From NCBI GenBank assembly GCA_963677325.2, contig CAXXGM010000004.1, forward strand, positions 6,087 through 70,086: DNA of 64,000 nt. Direction: 5' to 3'. The notes under the pieces are model-generated. The model was not told the origin of the DNA. It searched no databases and was given only the letters and a program-made list of their open reading frames with translations. Shown here piece after piece: positions 8,628 through 16,075 of the stretch. The position numbers were made by a program, and so were the translations under genes. Every line of letters starts with the position of its first letter. Position 1 is the first letter of the stretch. Source of the stretch: G963677325 sp963677325. Lineage in GTDB: Bacteria; Bacteroidota; Bacteroidia; Bacteroidales; Prolixibacteraceae.

Positions 8628-9230
8628 ATGATTATAAAAAAGGCCGAATTTGTAATTAGCAGTAAGGATCCCTCCAGGTGTCCGGATCCCGATAAACCCG
8701 AATTCGCTTTTGTGGGAAGATCCAATGTCGGGAAATCTTCCCTGATCAATATGCTTACCGGATACAGGAGTCTTGCAAAAACTTCAACTCAGCCCGGTAA
8801 AACAAAGCTTATTAATCATTTTAACATCAACGATGAATGGTTTTTGGTGGATTTGCCAGGCTATGGGTATGCCAAAGCATCGCGGGCCGAGCGTGAGAAA
8901 TGGTTGCTTTTTATCCGTAAATATCTCCTTTTCAGGCAAAATCTTCAATGTGTGATGGTCTTGATTGATATCCGTCATGATCCCCAACCAAACGATATGG
9001 AATTTATGAGCTGGCTTGGAGAAAACCAGATTCCTTTTGCCATGGTCTTTACAAAAACAGATAAATTAACCAGGAATCATTTGTCTGCAAACGTGGCCAA
9101 ATATAAAGTTGAAATGCTGAAATCCTGGGAATCGCTCCCTCCGGTTTTTAATTCTTCAGCCGAAACGGGTATCGGAAGAGACGATCTGCTCGATTTTATT
9201 GAGAACATAATTAACGGTAAACCAGTCTGA
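8628..9230 (+). CDS. ysxC: Ribosome-biogenesis GTPase YsxC/EngB
   Basis: Essential TrmE-Era-Obg-like GTPase assisting 50S subunit assembly. From the ATG at 8628 it is 200 residues, the family norm. The G1 loop GRSNVGKS is at residues 30-37, G3 is DLPGYGYAKAS and G4 is TKTDKLTRN. The frame is open further upstream from 8565, but that segment is intergenic CTCAT-word repeat. MIIKKAEFVISSKDPSRCP is the conserved family start. It probably belongs to the Dabb-manA unit, although the 64-base repeat gap could separate the transcripts. Confidence 0.95.
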   Translation: MIIKKAEFVISSKDPSRCPDPDKPEFAFVGRSNVGKSSLINMLTGYRSLAKTSTQPGKTKLINHFNINDEWFLVDLPGYGYAKASRAEREKWLLFIRKYLLFRQNLQCVMVLIDIRHDPQPNDMEFMSWLGENQIPFAMVFTKTDKLTRNHLSANVAKYKVEMLKSWESLPPVFNSSAETGIGRDDLLDFIENIINGKPV

Positions 9231-9307
9231 AAATATCGAAAACTTTTAAAATAGATAAACAAATAAAAAAAGCGTAGTTTTAGGCAAAGTGTTTGGATCA
9301 ATATTCC

Positions 9308-9315
9308 TAATTTTG
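9308..9315 (+). promoter_or_regulatory. -7 promoter box for prs
   Basis: TAATTTTG matches TAnnTTTG, 37 bases upstream of the ATG at 9352. It lies inside the open upstream extension of the prs frame, which argues against the more upstream start at 9289. Confidence 0.5.
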
Positions 9316-9351
9316 CCAGCAGATTCACGATTGACTCAAAATCATAAAAAA

Positions 9352-10284
9352 ATGTCTAAAGGCTGCCTTAAAATCTTTGCCGGAACGGAATCCAGGTATC
9401 TTGCCGAAAACATCGCTAAAAATGCCGGAATTGCCCTGGGTAAAGTATCTTGTCCACGTTTTTCAGACGGTGAGTTTGAACCTTGTTATGAGGAAACCAT
9501 CCGCGGTTCATTCACCTTTATCGTACAGTCAACCTTCCCGCCGGCTGATAATCTTTTGGAATTGCTTCTTATGATTGATGCAGCCAAGCGGGCATCAGCA
9601 TATAAGATAATTGCCGTCATGCCTTATTTCGGATTTGCCCGCCAGGATAGAAAAGACAGGCCAAGAGTCTCCATCGGGGCCAAACTGGTTGCAGACATGT
9701 TATCTGTTGCGGGAATTGACCGGCTCATTACAATGGATTTGCATGCAGACCAGATCCAGGGATTTTTTAACGTGCCTGTGGATCACCTCAGTGCCGTGGC
9801 TCTCTTTATTCCCTACATCGAAAAAATGGGATTAAAGAATCTGGTCGTGGCCTCTCCCGATACCGGTGGTACCAAAAGGGCAAACGTCTTTTCAAAACAT
9901 TTGAAAACGGATCTTGTGATTTGCCATAAATCCCGTAGTAAGGCAAACATAATCGATTCAATGACCCTTATCGGAGACGTGGTGGATAAAGATGTAGTCA
10001 TTGTGGATGACATCATTGATACCGCAGGAACCATTACCAAAGCAGCCGATGTGATGAAAATGAAAGGGGCCCGCTCTGTTCGTGCCTGCGCAACACACGC
10101 TGTGTTATCCGGCCCTGCAATTGAAAGAATTGAGGCCTCTGCACTGGACGAAGTATTGCTGACCGATTCTATCCCTCTTCATGTTCATTGTGACAAAATT
10201 ACCATGTTGTCCTGTGCTCCGCTTTTTGCAGACGTTATTGAAAAGGTATATGAAAATAGATCAATCAGTTCTTCCTTCATTTAA
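9352..10284 (+). CDS. prs: Ribose-phosphate pyrophosphokinase (PRPP synthase)
   Basis: Makes PRPP from ribose 5-phosphate and ATP for purine, pyrimidine, His and Trp synthesis. The ATG at 9352 gives 310 residues, beginning MSKGCLKIFAGTESRYLAE. The open extension back to 9289 overlaps the promoter box and has no family similarity. Visible motifs are FARQDRKDRPRVSIGAK (ATP and flexible loop), DLHADQIQGFF, SPDTGGTKRA, and the PRPP loop VVIVDDIIDTAGT. A TACCTTTG box for the next gene begins about ten bases after the stop, so prs may be monocistronic. Confidence 0.96.
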   Translation: MSKGCLKIFAGTESRYLAENIAKNAGIALGKVSCPRFSDGEFEPCYEETIRGSFTFIVQSTFPPADNLLELLLMIDAAKRASAYKIIAVMPYFGFARQDRKDRPRVSIGAKLVADMLSVAGIDRLITMDLHADQIQGFFNVPVDHLSAVALFIPYIEKMGLKNLVVASPDTGGTKRANVFSKHLKTDLVICHKSRSKANIIDSMTLIGDVVDKDVVIVDDIIDTAGTITKAADVMKMKGARSVRACATHAVLSGPAIERIEASALDEVLLTDSIPLHVHCDKITMLSCAPLFADVIEKVYENRSISSSFI

Positions 10285-10293
10285 TTATTTTAT

Positions 10294-10301
10294 TACCTTT
10301 G
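10294..10301 (+). promoter_or_regulatory. -7 promoter box for rplY/ctc
   Basis: TACCTTTG, an exact TAnnTTTG match. It implies a 5' leader of about 90 bases before the rplY ATG at 10398. Confidence 0.6.
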
Positions 10302-10314
10302 CGGCCTAATTTGC

Positions 10315-10397
10315 AGCATACCTTTAAAGGCGTGATGCGGATCCCTTCCCGTCGGAAGGAACATCTGAGTAAACACTTTTTAAAAATTTAAAACAAA
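10315..10397 (+). promoter_or_regulatory. Structured 5' leader of rplY/ctc
   Basis: The leader holds a hairpin CCTTCC-CGTC-GGAAGG (10344-10359), preceded by a self-complementary CCTTTAAAGG (10321-10330) lying between GCAT and ATGC. Autoregulatory leaders are common for ribosomal protein genes, but I do not recognise a known family here. The role is inferred only from structure and position. Confidence 0.35.
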
Positions 10398-10979
10398 ATG
10401 AAGACATTTAAGATTAAAGGTACTGCTCGTCAGGCAGTCGGCAAAAAAGATTCAAAAGTTCTGAGATCTCAGGATTTGGTCCCTTGTGTACTTTATGGCG
10501 GAGAAACAGTCATTCATTTTCAGGCACATGAAAACGAATTCAGAAAAGTTATTTATACTCCGGAAGTTTTTCAGATCGAACTTGACGTTGATGGCAAGAT
10601 CTATCAGGCTTTTATCCAGGCTTCTCAATTCCATCCTGTAACTGACAAACTGCTTCACATCGACTTTTTACAGGTTCGCGAAAATGTTCCGGTACGTCTC
10701 GAAATTCCGGTGCGTTTCGATGGATATGCTAAAGGTATTCAGCAGGGTGGACGTTTGAAATCCAATCTTCGTACACTTAAGGTAAAAGGTTTCTCTAAAG
10801 ATATTCCTGACGAAATTAAAATTGATGTAACCGAATTAAATCTCAGTGAAAGCATTCGTGTCGGTGATATTAAAGTTGAAGGAGTACAGATCTTAAACAA
10901 TAAATCAGTTCCTGTCGCAACAGTTGTTGTAACCCGTGCCGCACGTGCCGCGATGACAGAAACTGCCAAAGGAAAATAA
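10398..10979 (+). CDS. rplY: 50S ribosomal protein L25 / general stress protein Ctc
   Basis: A 193-residue two-domain L25 of the CTC type, which binds 5S rRNA. The N-terminal L25 domain covers about residues 1-92, with LVPCVLYGGE and FHPVTDKLLHIDFLQV. The C-terminal beta domain starts at VRLEIPVRFDGYAKGIQQGGRL and runs to about 180, followed by a short Ala/Lys-rich tail. A strong promoter and structured leader precede it. pth follows after a repeat-filled gap, and this rplY-pth-Hsp15 order is common in bacteria. Confidence 0.95.
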   Translation: MKTFKIKGTARQAVGKKDSKVLRSQDLVPCVLYGGETVIHFQAHENEFRKVIYTPEVFQIELDVDGKIYQAFIQASQFHPVTDKLLHIDFLQVRENVPVRLEIPVRFDGYAKGIQQGGRLKSNLRTLKVKGFSKDIPDEIKIDVTELNLSESIRVGDIKVEGVQILNNKSVPVATVVVTRAARAAMTETAKGK

Positions 10980-10980
10980 T

Positions 10981-11103
10981 AAGAATTGAGAATGAAGAAT
11001 TACGAATTACGAATTACGGGTTGATGTGCTGATGCAGCATAGCAACATTTGCTTTCGTGAAATTCTCTTAAATTCTTAATTCTTAATTCTTAATTCTTAA
11101 TTA
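10981..11103. repeat. AATTCTT/AAGAATT inverted short-word array between rplY and pth
   Basis: The left part is a run of GAATTACGAATTACG-type words (10981-11020). The right part is four copies of TTAATTC(T) words (about 11058-11103). The two sides are roughly complementary and could fold into a long imperfect hairpin after rplY, perhaps acting as a processing or attenuation element. Confidence 0.55.
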
Positions 11104-11105
11104 TA

Positions 11106-11669
11106 ATGAAATACCTGGTTGTTGGTCTAGGAAATATCGGGGAAGAATACGAAAATACCCGTCACAACATCGGATTTATAATATTGGATGCTCTTGCAAG
11201 AGCATCCAATGTTGTTTTTAGCGATAAGCGTTATGGATTCGTGGCTGAGATGAAGCATGCGGGAAGAACTTTTATTCTTCTGAAACCAAATACTTTTATG
11301 AATCTCAGCGGTCGATCCGTACATTACTGGATGCAGAAGGAAAAAATCGAATTGGATAAAGTACTTATTCTTGTTGACGATCTGGCCCTTCCTCTTGGTA
11401 AGGTGCGCCTTCGTTTAAAAGGCGGCGATGCAGGACATAACGGCTTGAAAAGTATTCATCAGATTCTTGGCACCCAGGAATACGCACGTCTTCGTTTTGG
11501 AATCGGCGATGATTTCCCCAAAGGCTATCAGATCGACCACGTTTTAGGCAAATGGACCAGAGAAGAGGAAGAGATCATCAACGCGAAACTTGATCTTTGT
11601 ATCGAAATCATCAAATCTTTTGCCACCATAGGCCCTGAACGCACCATGACGCAGTACAATAAAGGCTGA
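11106..11669 (+). CDS. pth: Peptidyl-tRNA hydrolase
   Basis: Releases peptides from peptidyl-tRNA that drops off the ribosome. The start MKYLVVGLGNIGEEYENTRHNIGF contains the catalytic His in TRHNIGF. PNTFMNLSG, VDDLALPLGKVRLRLKGGDAGHNGLKSI and RLRFGIGDD are all family motifs, including the conserved Asn and Asp of the active site. The length of 187 residues is normal. The Hsp15-like gene follows after 41 bases, probably in the same transcript. Confidence 0.97.
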   Translation: MKYLVVGLGNIGEEYENTRHNIGFIILDALARASNVVFSDKRYGFVAEMKHAGRTFILLKPNTFMNLSGRSVHYWMQKEKIELDKVLILVDDLALPLGKVRLRLKGGDAGHNGLKSIHQILGTQEYARLRFGIGDDFPKGYQIDHVLGKWTREEEEIINAKLDLCIEIIKSFATIGPERTMTQYNKG

Positions 11670-11710
11670 TACCCTTGATTTTTCTTTAAGCTTTTGTTTA
11701 TCTTTATCGT

Positions 11711-12088
11711 ATGGAAGAACCTGTAAGGATTGATAAATGGCTTTGGGCGGTCCGGCTTTTTAAAAGCCGCAGTATTGCTACGGAAGAGTGTAAAAAGGGA
11801 CACGTCATGATCGATGGAATTTCAGTTAAACCTTCACGCGTTCCTAAAATCGGCGACATAATCCAGGTGAGAAAAAATCCTGTAATCTTCTCATACAAAG
11901 TAAAAGACTTGGTGGGCAAACGCTTAAATGCCAAACTCGTCCCGGAATTTATGGAAGATGTGACTCCCCCCGAGGTTCTGCAAGTCCTTGAAATCAGAAA
12001 GCAGATGAGCCAGTTTGATCGTGACCGGGGGACTGGCCGTCCTACAAAAAAAGAACGGCGCGATCTGGATCAGTTGAGGGGTTGGTGA
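11711..12088 (+). CDS. hslR: S4-domain RNA-binding protein, Hsp15-like
   Basis: A 125-residue protein with an N-terminal S4 RNA-binding fold (RIDKWLWAVRLFKSRSIATEECKKGHVMIDG, residues 5-35) and a basic C-terminal tail (RPTKKERRDLDQL). This is the Hsp15 (HslR) arrangement. Hsp15 rescues 50S subunits carrying stalled peptidyl-tRNA, which fits its place directly after pth. The symbol is by family resemblance; other short S4 proteins look alike. Confidence 0.85.
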   Translation: MEEPVRIDKWLWAVRLFKSRSIATEECKKGHVMIDGISVKPSRVPKIGDIIQVRKNPVIFSYKVKDLVGKRLNAKLVPEFMEDVTPPEVLQVLEIRKQMSQFDRDRGTGRPTKKERRDLDQLRGW

Positions 12089-12130
12089 ACGCGAATCTGC
12101 ATTTTTAATACTCCTGAAACAAACGTGTTT

Positions 12131-12161
12131 CCTCCATACCATCCTCGTACCATGCTCGTAT
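12131..12161. repeat. GGTACGA-family short-word repeat
   Basis: CCTCCATACCATCCTCGTAC followed by CATGCTCGTAT is the reverse complement of the ATGGTACGAGGA words found at 51893-51944 and 53878-53912. It sits just after the Hsp15-like gene. Confidence 0.45.
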
Positions 12162-12228
12162 TTCACGGCAAACTTTTTTGTGAATTTTCTTTCTCGTTCA
12201 GGTGATGGGTTTAGCTGAATTTTAGCAT

Positions 12229-12261
12229 AAAAAAAGAGGCCATCTTTACGATAACCTCTTT
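12229..12261 (-). terminator. Rho-independent terminator of tRNA-His
   Basis: On the minus strand the stem AAAGAGG...CCTCTTT is followed directly by a T run, five bases past the tRNA 3' end. Confidence 0.75.
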
Positions 12262-12265
12262 GACG

Positions 12266-12340
12266 GGTGGAAGATGGGATTTGAACCCACGACCAATGGA
12301 ACCACAATCCACTACTCTAACCAACTGAGCTACATCCACC
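12266..12340 (-). tRNA. tRNA-His (anticodon GTG)
   Basis: The minus strand folds into a full cloverleaf of 75 bases: acceptor GGTGGATG with CTTCCACC, D arm GCTCAGTTGGTTAGAGT, anticodon stem GTGGA/TCCAT around loop TTGTGGT, and T arm GTGGGTTCAAATCCCAT. The extra 5' G paired to a C discriminator (G-1:C73) is the tRNA-His identity element. CCA is not encoded. The acceptor stem has one U-U mismatch at positions 6:67. A terminator hairpin lies just downstream. Confidence 0.96.
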
Positions 12341-12452
12341 GTTTAAGCGGGGACAAAGATAGAAATATTTTCAGAAACAATTCAAAGGTTTTAAAGAATT
12401 TCACCCGGTGAATTAATAATTATTCCCTTGAATGTATCTCAATTTCCTTGAT

Positions 12453-12460
12453 TAATTTTG
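12453..12460 (+). promoter_or_regulatory. -7 promoter box for the AlkD-like gene
   Basis: TAATTTTG, an exact TAnnTTTG match, 24 bases upstream of the ATG at 12484. Confidence 0.5.
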
Positions 12461-12483
12461 TCCATAAAATATAAGAAACAACA

Positions 12484-13182
12484 ATGGAGGATTTTATACT
12501 GGATGATCCAAAGATTGAATTCACTTTTCAGGAGATATTAAAAAAAATCAGGACTCTGCAGAATGGTGAAACTGCAGCTTCAATGAAGGGACGGGGGTTG
12601 ATTTACAGAGTCAATTTTGGAGCCTCTGTTATTTCTTTGCAAAATTTAGCTGCTCATTATACGAGAAACCATTTACTTGCCTTTAAACTCTGGAATAAAC
12701 AATGGCGCGAAACCATGATAATGGCGACCTTATTGGAGGAACCGGATAAAGTGACATCGAATCAAATGGATTTCTGGGTTAAAAATTTTCCAACCGTCGA
12801 AATCGCTGAACAGGCTGTGATGAATTTATTCATCAGGACTGATTTTGCTTTTGAAAAAGCTTATTCTTACTGTTTGGGGAAGAGACTTATAATCAAGATT
12901 ACAGGATTATTAATGATCGGAAGACTCGCCATGGATGAAAGAGAAACACCCGATGATCAGTTTGAACCCTTTTTTGAGTTGATGTCTCCACTTTCTAAAG
13001 ACCCTCAGCTCTCAACAACTTTCATCCGGGCCTATACCCGTCTCGGAATGAGAAATTCAAACCTTCATTACCTTACTTCACTGCACGCCCGAAATCTCAC
13101 AACCATTGAATCAGAGACATCAAAAACCAATGCTTTTGAGATTATCAGTCAGCTGAAGTACGGACCGGAAAATAATATTTAA
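12484..13182 (+). CDS. DNA alkylation repair protein, AlkD-like HEAT-repeat glycosylase family
   Basis: A 232-residue all-helical protein. NHLLAFKLWNKQWRETMIMATLLEEPDKVTSNQMDFWVKNFPTVEIAEQAV is the typical block of AlkC/AlkD-like DNA alkylation repair proteins. There the protein removes 3- or 7-alkylpurines by binding DNA on the concave face of HEAT-like repeats. I cannot confirm the catalytic Asp and DNA-contact residues by eye, so activity is inferred from the family. It is monocistronic, with its own promoter box and a purF-like gene with a separate promoter downstream. Confidence 0.72.
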   Translation: MEDFILDDPKIEFTFQEILKKIRTLQNGETAASMKGRGLIYRVNFGASVISLQNLAAHYTRNHLLAFKLWNKQWRETMIMATLLEEPDKVTSNQMDFWVKNFPTVEIAEQAVMNLFIRTDFAFEKAYSYCLGKRLIIKITGLLMIGRLAMDERETPDDQFEPFFELMSPLSKDPQLSTTFIRAYTRLGMRNSNLHYLTSLHARNLTTIESETSKTNAFEIISQLKYGPENNI

Positions 13183-13242
13183 GCATAAATTTTATTCTTT
13201 TACAGGAATCTCTATCCGGTGGGCTGACTTGAAAAAATGCAT

Positions 13243-13250
13243 TACTTTTG
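13243..13250 (+). promoter_or_regulatory. -7 promoter box for the purF-like gene
   Basis: TACTTTTG, an exact TAnnTTTG match, 30 bases before the ATG at 13281. Confidence 0.55.
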
Positions 13251-13280
13251 CGTTTCCATTAACTTAATTAAATAGATTCT

Positions 13281-14687
13281 ATGAGCGGATTTTTTGGATG
13301 TATTACCAGTCGTGATTGCGTATCTGATGTCTTTTATGGTACTGATTATCATTCTCATTTAGGGACCAGGCGTGCCGGAATGGCCTTTTGGAGCAACGAA
13401 TATGGTTTTCAGCGTGCAATTCACAGTCTGGAGGATGGATATTTTAGAAACAAATTTGAGAAAGACATCAATGGTTTCTCCGGAACCTCAGGGATTGGTA
13501 TTATCAGCGACTATGAAGCCCAACCTATCGAAGTAAGTTCTCATCTCGGCCGTTTTGCCCTCGCTCATGTGGGTAAAATTGTCAACGCCGATGAGTTGGA
13601 GCAGCAGTTTCTTTCGAAAAGACATCATTTTTCCGAAATGAGCCAGTCGAGCGTTAATCCAACCGAACTGATCGTGAAACTTATTTGTGAAGGAGATGAT
13701 TTTCTTTCTGGAATCCAGACCTTTTATGACAAGGTAAAAGGTTCAAGTTCCATTTTAATCTTAACTAAAGACTGTATTTATGCAGCCCGGGACAAATATG
13801 GACGCACTCCGGTTATCATAGGGAAAAATACAGATGGATATTCAGTCAGTTCTGAAACCTGTGCCTTTGCTAACCTCAATTATAGCACAGAATATTATCT
13901 CGGTCCAGGCGAAGTGGTGAAAATAACCTCGGATGGTTACGAGCAATTGCAGGCTCCAGGGAAAAAGATGCAGATATGTTCATTTCTTTGGGTATATTAT
14001 GGCTATCCGCCTTCCTATTATGAAGGGATTAATGTAGATGCATGCCGGTATCGGTGCGGTGCAGCTCTGGCCCGTAAGGATAATGTGGAAGCTGATTTCG
14101 TAGCTGGAATTCCGGATTCAGGAACAGGACATGCCATTGGTTACAGTAATCAAAGAAAGATGTCGCTCATGCGTCCTTATTCGAAATACACCCCCACTTG
14201 GCCGCGCAGTTTTATGCCTCAAAATCAGGAAACACGTGATTTGGTCGCTAAAATGAAACTTATTCCCAACGAAGAACTTGTGAAAGGGAAATCAGGAATT
14301 TTCCTCGATGATTCGATCGTTCGCGGCACGCAATTGAAGGACAATACAGCGGATTTACATCAGGCAGGAATCAGGGAAGTACATATGCGGATAGCCTGTC
14401 CTCCACTTACTTATCCCTGTGAATTCCTTAATTTCTCACGTTCACGGAGCAGTGCTGAACTGGCTACACGCAAAGCAATTCTTCAACTCGAGGGTACAGA
14501 AAGTGTTGATTTAAAGGAATATTCGGATCCTTCTTCTGAAAAGTATAAGGCCATGGTGGAGAGAATACGGAAAAATCTTAATTTAAGTACATTGCAGTTT
14601 CAGGAACTTGGCGATCTGGTGGAAGCAATCGGATTACCCAAAGAAAATCTTTGTACACATTGCTGGGACGGAACCAGTTATTTGTAG
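13281..14687 (+). CDS. Amidophosphoribosyltransferase homologue lacking the N-terminal nucleophile Cys
   Basis: A 468-residue protein aligned over the full length of PurF, which makes phosphoribosylamine from PRPP and glutamine. The phosphoribosyltransferase half is intact: PRPP loop IFLDDSIVRGTQLKDN (340-355) and PTWPRSFMPQNQETR in place of the usual RTFI-PxQ-R segment. Cysteines C233, C380, C458 and C461 match the four [4Fe-4S] ligands of Bacillus PurF. The glutaminase half is altered. The protein begins MSGFFGC, so Ser2 stands where the processed Cys1 should be, and the AHNGN substrate segment reads AHVGK with Val97 for Asn. It may use ammonia or have another role. Bacteroidota often carry such a second PurF-like protein. 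Confidence 0.8.
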   Translation: MSGFFGCITSRDCVSDVFYGTDYHSHLGTRRAGMAFWSNEYGFQRAIHSLEDGYFRNKFEKDINGFSGTSGIGIISDYEAQPIEVSSHLGRFALAHVGKIVNADELEQQFLSKRHHFSEMSQSSVNPTELIVKLICEGDDFLSGIQTFYDKVKGSSSILILTKDCIYAARDKYGRTPVIIGKNTDGYSVSSETCAFANLNYSTEYYLGPGEVVKITSDGYEQLQAPGKKMQICSFLWVYYGYPPSYYEGINVDACRYRCGAALARKDNVEADFVAGIPDSGTGHAIGYSNQRKMSLMRPYSKYTPTWPRSFMPQNQETRDLVAKMKLIPNEELVKGKSGIFLDDSIVRGTQLKDNTADLHQAGIREVHMRIACPPLTYPCEFLNFSRSRSSAELATRKAILQLEGTESVDLKEYSDPSSEKYKAMVERIRKNLNLSTLQFQELGDLVEAIGLPKENLCTHCWDGTSYL

Positions 14688-14817
14688 TAAAAAAGATAAT
14701 GCCAGGTCGTTCTTTTTATGAAACTAATTCCATAAAACTTTTATCCAACCTATACAGACATTAAGTTTTAGAAGATTTCACCAACCATTTTTCAGTAATA
14801 TGCCATTTTTCAGTCAT

Positions 14818-14874
14818 TTGAATAAGTTAAGTGCTAAAAAAGTAATCGGCCTTTTTAGTACTTAACTTATTCAA
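14818..14874. terminator. Long bidirectional terminator hairpin between convergent genes
   Basis: Arms at 14818-14840 and 14852-14874 are complementary over 23 bases with one mismatch, around an 11-base loop. An AAAAA/TTTTT tract lies at the inner end and further T-rich bases outside. The right arm overlaps the stop codon of the macro-GNAT gene. It can end transcripts from both the purF-like (+) and macro-GNAT (-) genes. Confidence 0.7.
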
Positions 14875-15868
14875 TGATGTACTTCATCAGGTAATCATCC
14901 ATGATATAGCCATTGCCGATATCGGCGACAACGGGGCCTTCATTCCTGAATCCTAACTTTTCATAAGCGCTGATGCTTGAGGTATTGTTTTTATTGACGG
15001 TAAGCGTGATAAATTTGGATCCCAATTTCTTTGCCCGGGTTACGATGAATTCAAAAGCTCTCCTGCCCAATCCGTTACCTCTCTTTTCTTTCTGAATATA
15101 GAATTTACTCAGAAATAATTCTTCACATTTTTGCTGAATTCCAATATATCCGGAAGGTTCGAGGGCCTGAAATATCAGATAGTATTTGTAATTCTCCTTA
15201 TTGATTTGTGCCGTGATGGCCTGTGCTGACTGGAACTTATCAATCATATAACCAACCTGGTTTTCACCTATAATGGGTGTATAGTATTCATTCCAGATTT
15301 CCTTTGCCAAATCAGCAACAGCATTTATTTCAGCAGGATTTGTTACTCTGACAAAATCAGTTTTTCCTCTAGTAAAGCGATGGTAAATATCCTTGTTTTC
15401 AGCGTCGAAACAGCAAAAGATAATCCTCTCCACTTGATGAGGTTCTTCAAAAAAAGATGATACAGTATTCAAAGCGATTATGGCTGCATTCTGCTTGGGA
15501 TAGCCGTAGACACCGGTGCTGATATTTGGAAATGCTATTGTTTTCAGATGGTTTTCTTCTGCAAGCTCAAGCGATTTTATATAACAGGAGGCAAGTAATT
15601 CAGGCTCGCCGCTGTTCCCGCCATGCCATATGGGACCAATGGTATGAATGACGTGCCGGGCAGGTAAATTGTACCCTTTGGTGATTTTGGCATCCCCCGT
15701 TTTGCAACCATTCAAGATTCTGCATTCTGTAAGCAATCCGGGGCCGGCTGCACGATGGATGGCTCCGTCAACTCCGCCGCCGCCGAGCAATGAAGGATTG
15801 GCTGCATTGACAATCGCATCAACCTTCAACTTCGTGATATCGCCCTGTATGATTTCAATCGGCCACAT
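14867..15868 (-). CDS. Macro domain fused to a GNAT acetyltransferase
   Basis: A 333-residue two-domain protein. Residues 1 to about 170 are an ADP-ribose-binding macro domain of the O-acetyl-ADP-ribose deacetylase type: VDAIVNAANPSLLGGGGVDGAIHRAAG, then GDAKITKGYNLPARHVIHTIGP and the loop ISTGVYGYP. Residues about 174-333 are a GNAT N-acetyltransferase: acetyl-CoA loop KEKRGNGLGRRAFEF, then LTVNKNNTSSISAYEKLGF. The join is in frame with no stop or low-complexity seam. Macro domains hydrolyse or bind ADP-ribose derivatives, while GNATs acetylate small molecules or proteins. The pairing suggests linked ADP-ribose and acetyl chemistry, but the substrate is not evident. The stop overlaps a long terminator hairpin. 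Confidence 0.88.
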   Translation of the reverse strand: MWPIEIIQGDITKLKVDAIVNAANPSLLGGGGVDGAIHRAAGPGLLTECRILNGCKTGDAKITKGYNLPARHVIHTIGPIWHGGNSGEPELLASCYIKSLELAEENHLKTIAFPNISTGVYGYPKQNAAIIALNTVSSFFEEPHQVERIIFCCFDAENKDIYHRFTRGKTDFVRVTNPAEINAVADLAKEIWNEYYTPIIGENQVGYMIDKFQSAQAITAQINKENYKYYLIFQALEPSGYIGIQQKCEELFLSKFYIQKEKRGNGLGRRAFEFIVTRAKKLGSKFITLTVNKNNTSSISAYEKLGFRNEGPVVADIGNGYIMDDYLMKYIIE

Positions 15869-15916
15869 GACGTATAAAAAATTTGCTATCCTTTAATTTC
15901 TTTCCTTATGTATCCA

Positions 15917-16060
15917 TTGCCGTCAGCTTCAGCTGACGGAGGAAGTCTGAATGATGAACTGGCTTTAGCCACATTTGATTTATCTATTTTTTAAATAAAA
16001 TGTGGCTAAAGCCTTTACTTTGATTACACCTCATCCGTCAGCTGAAGCTGACGGCAAGGG
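15917..16060. repeat. Nested REP-like palindrome element
   Basis: Two outer palindromes, CCGTCAGCTTCAGCTGACGG (15920-15939) and CCGTCAGCTGAAGCTGACGG (16035-16054), flank an inner inverted pair, GGCTTTAGCCACATTT (15961-15976) and AAATGTGGCTAAAGCC (15998-16013). The unit is itself roughly an inverted repeat and fills the gap between pheT and the macro-GNAT gene. This resembles REP/BIME sequences mobilised by REP-associated tyrosine transposases. No such transposase gene is in the window. Confidence 0.7.
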
Positions 16061-16075
16061 ATGAAGAAAGCTCTT

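Noticed and set aside
9289..9351. Upstream extension of prs
   Set aside because: Overlaps the TAATTTTG promoter box, and the 310-residue form fits the family.
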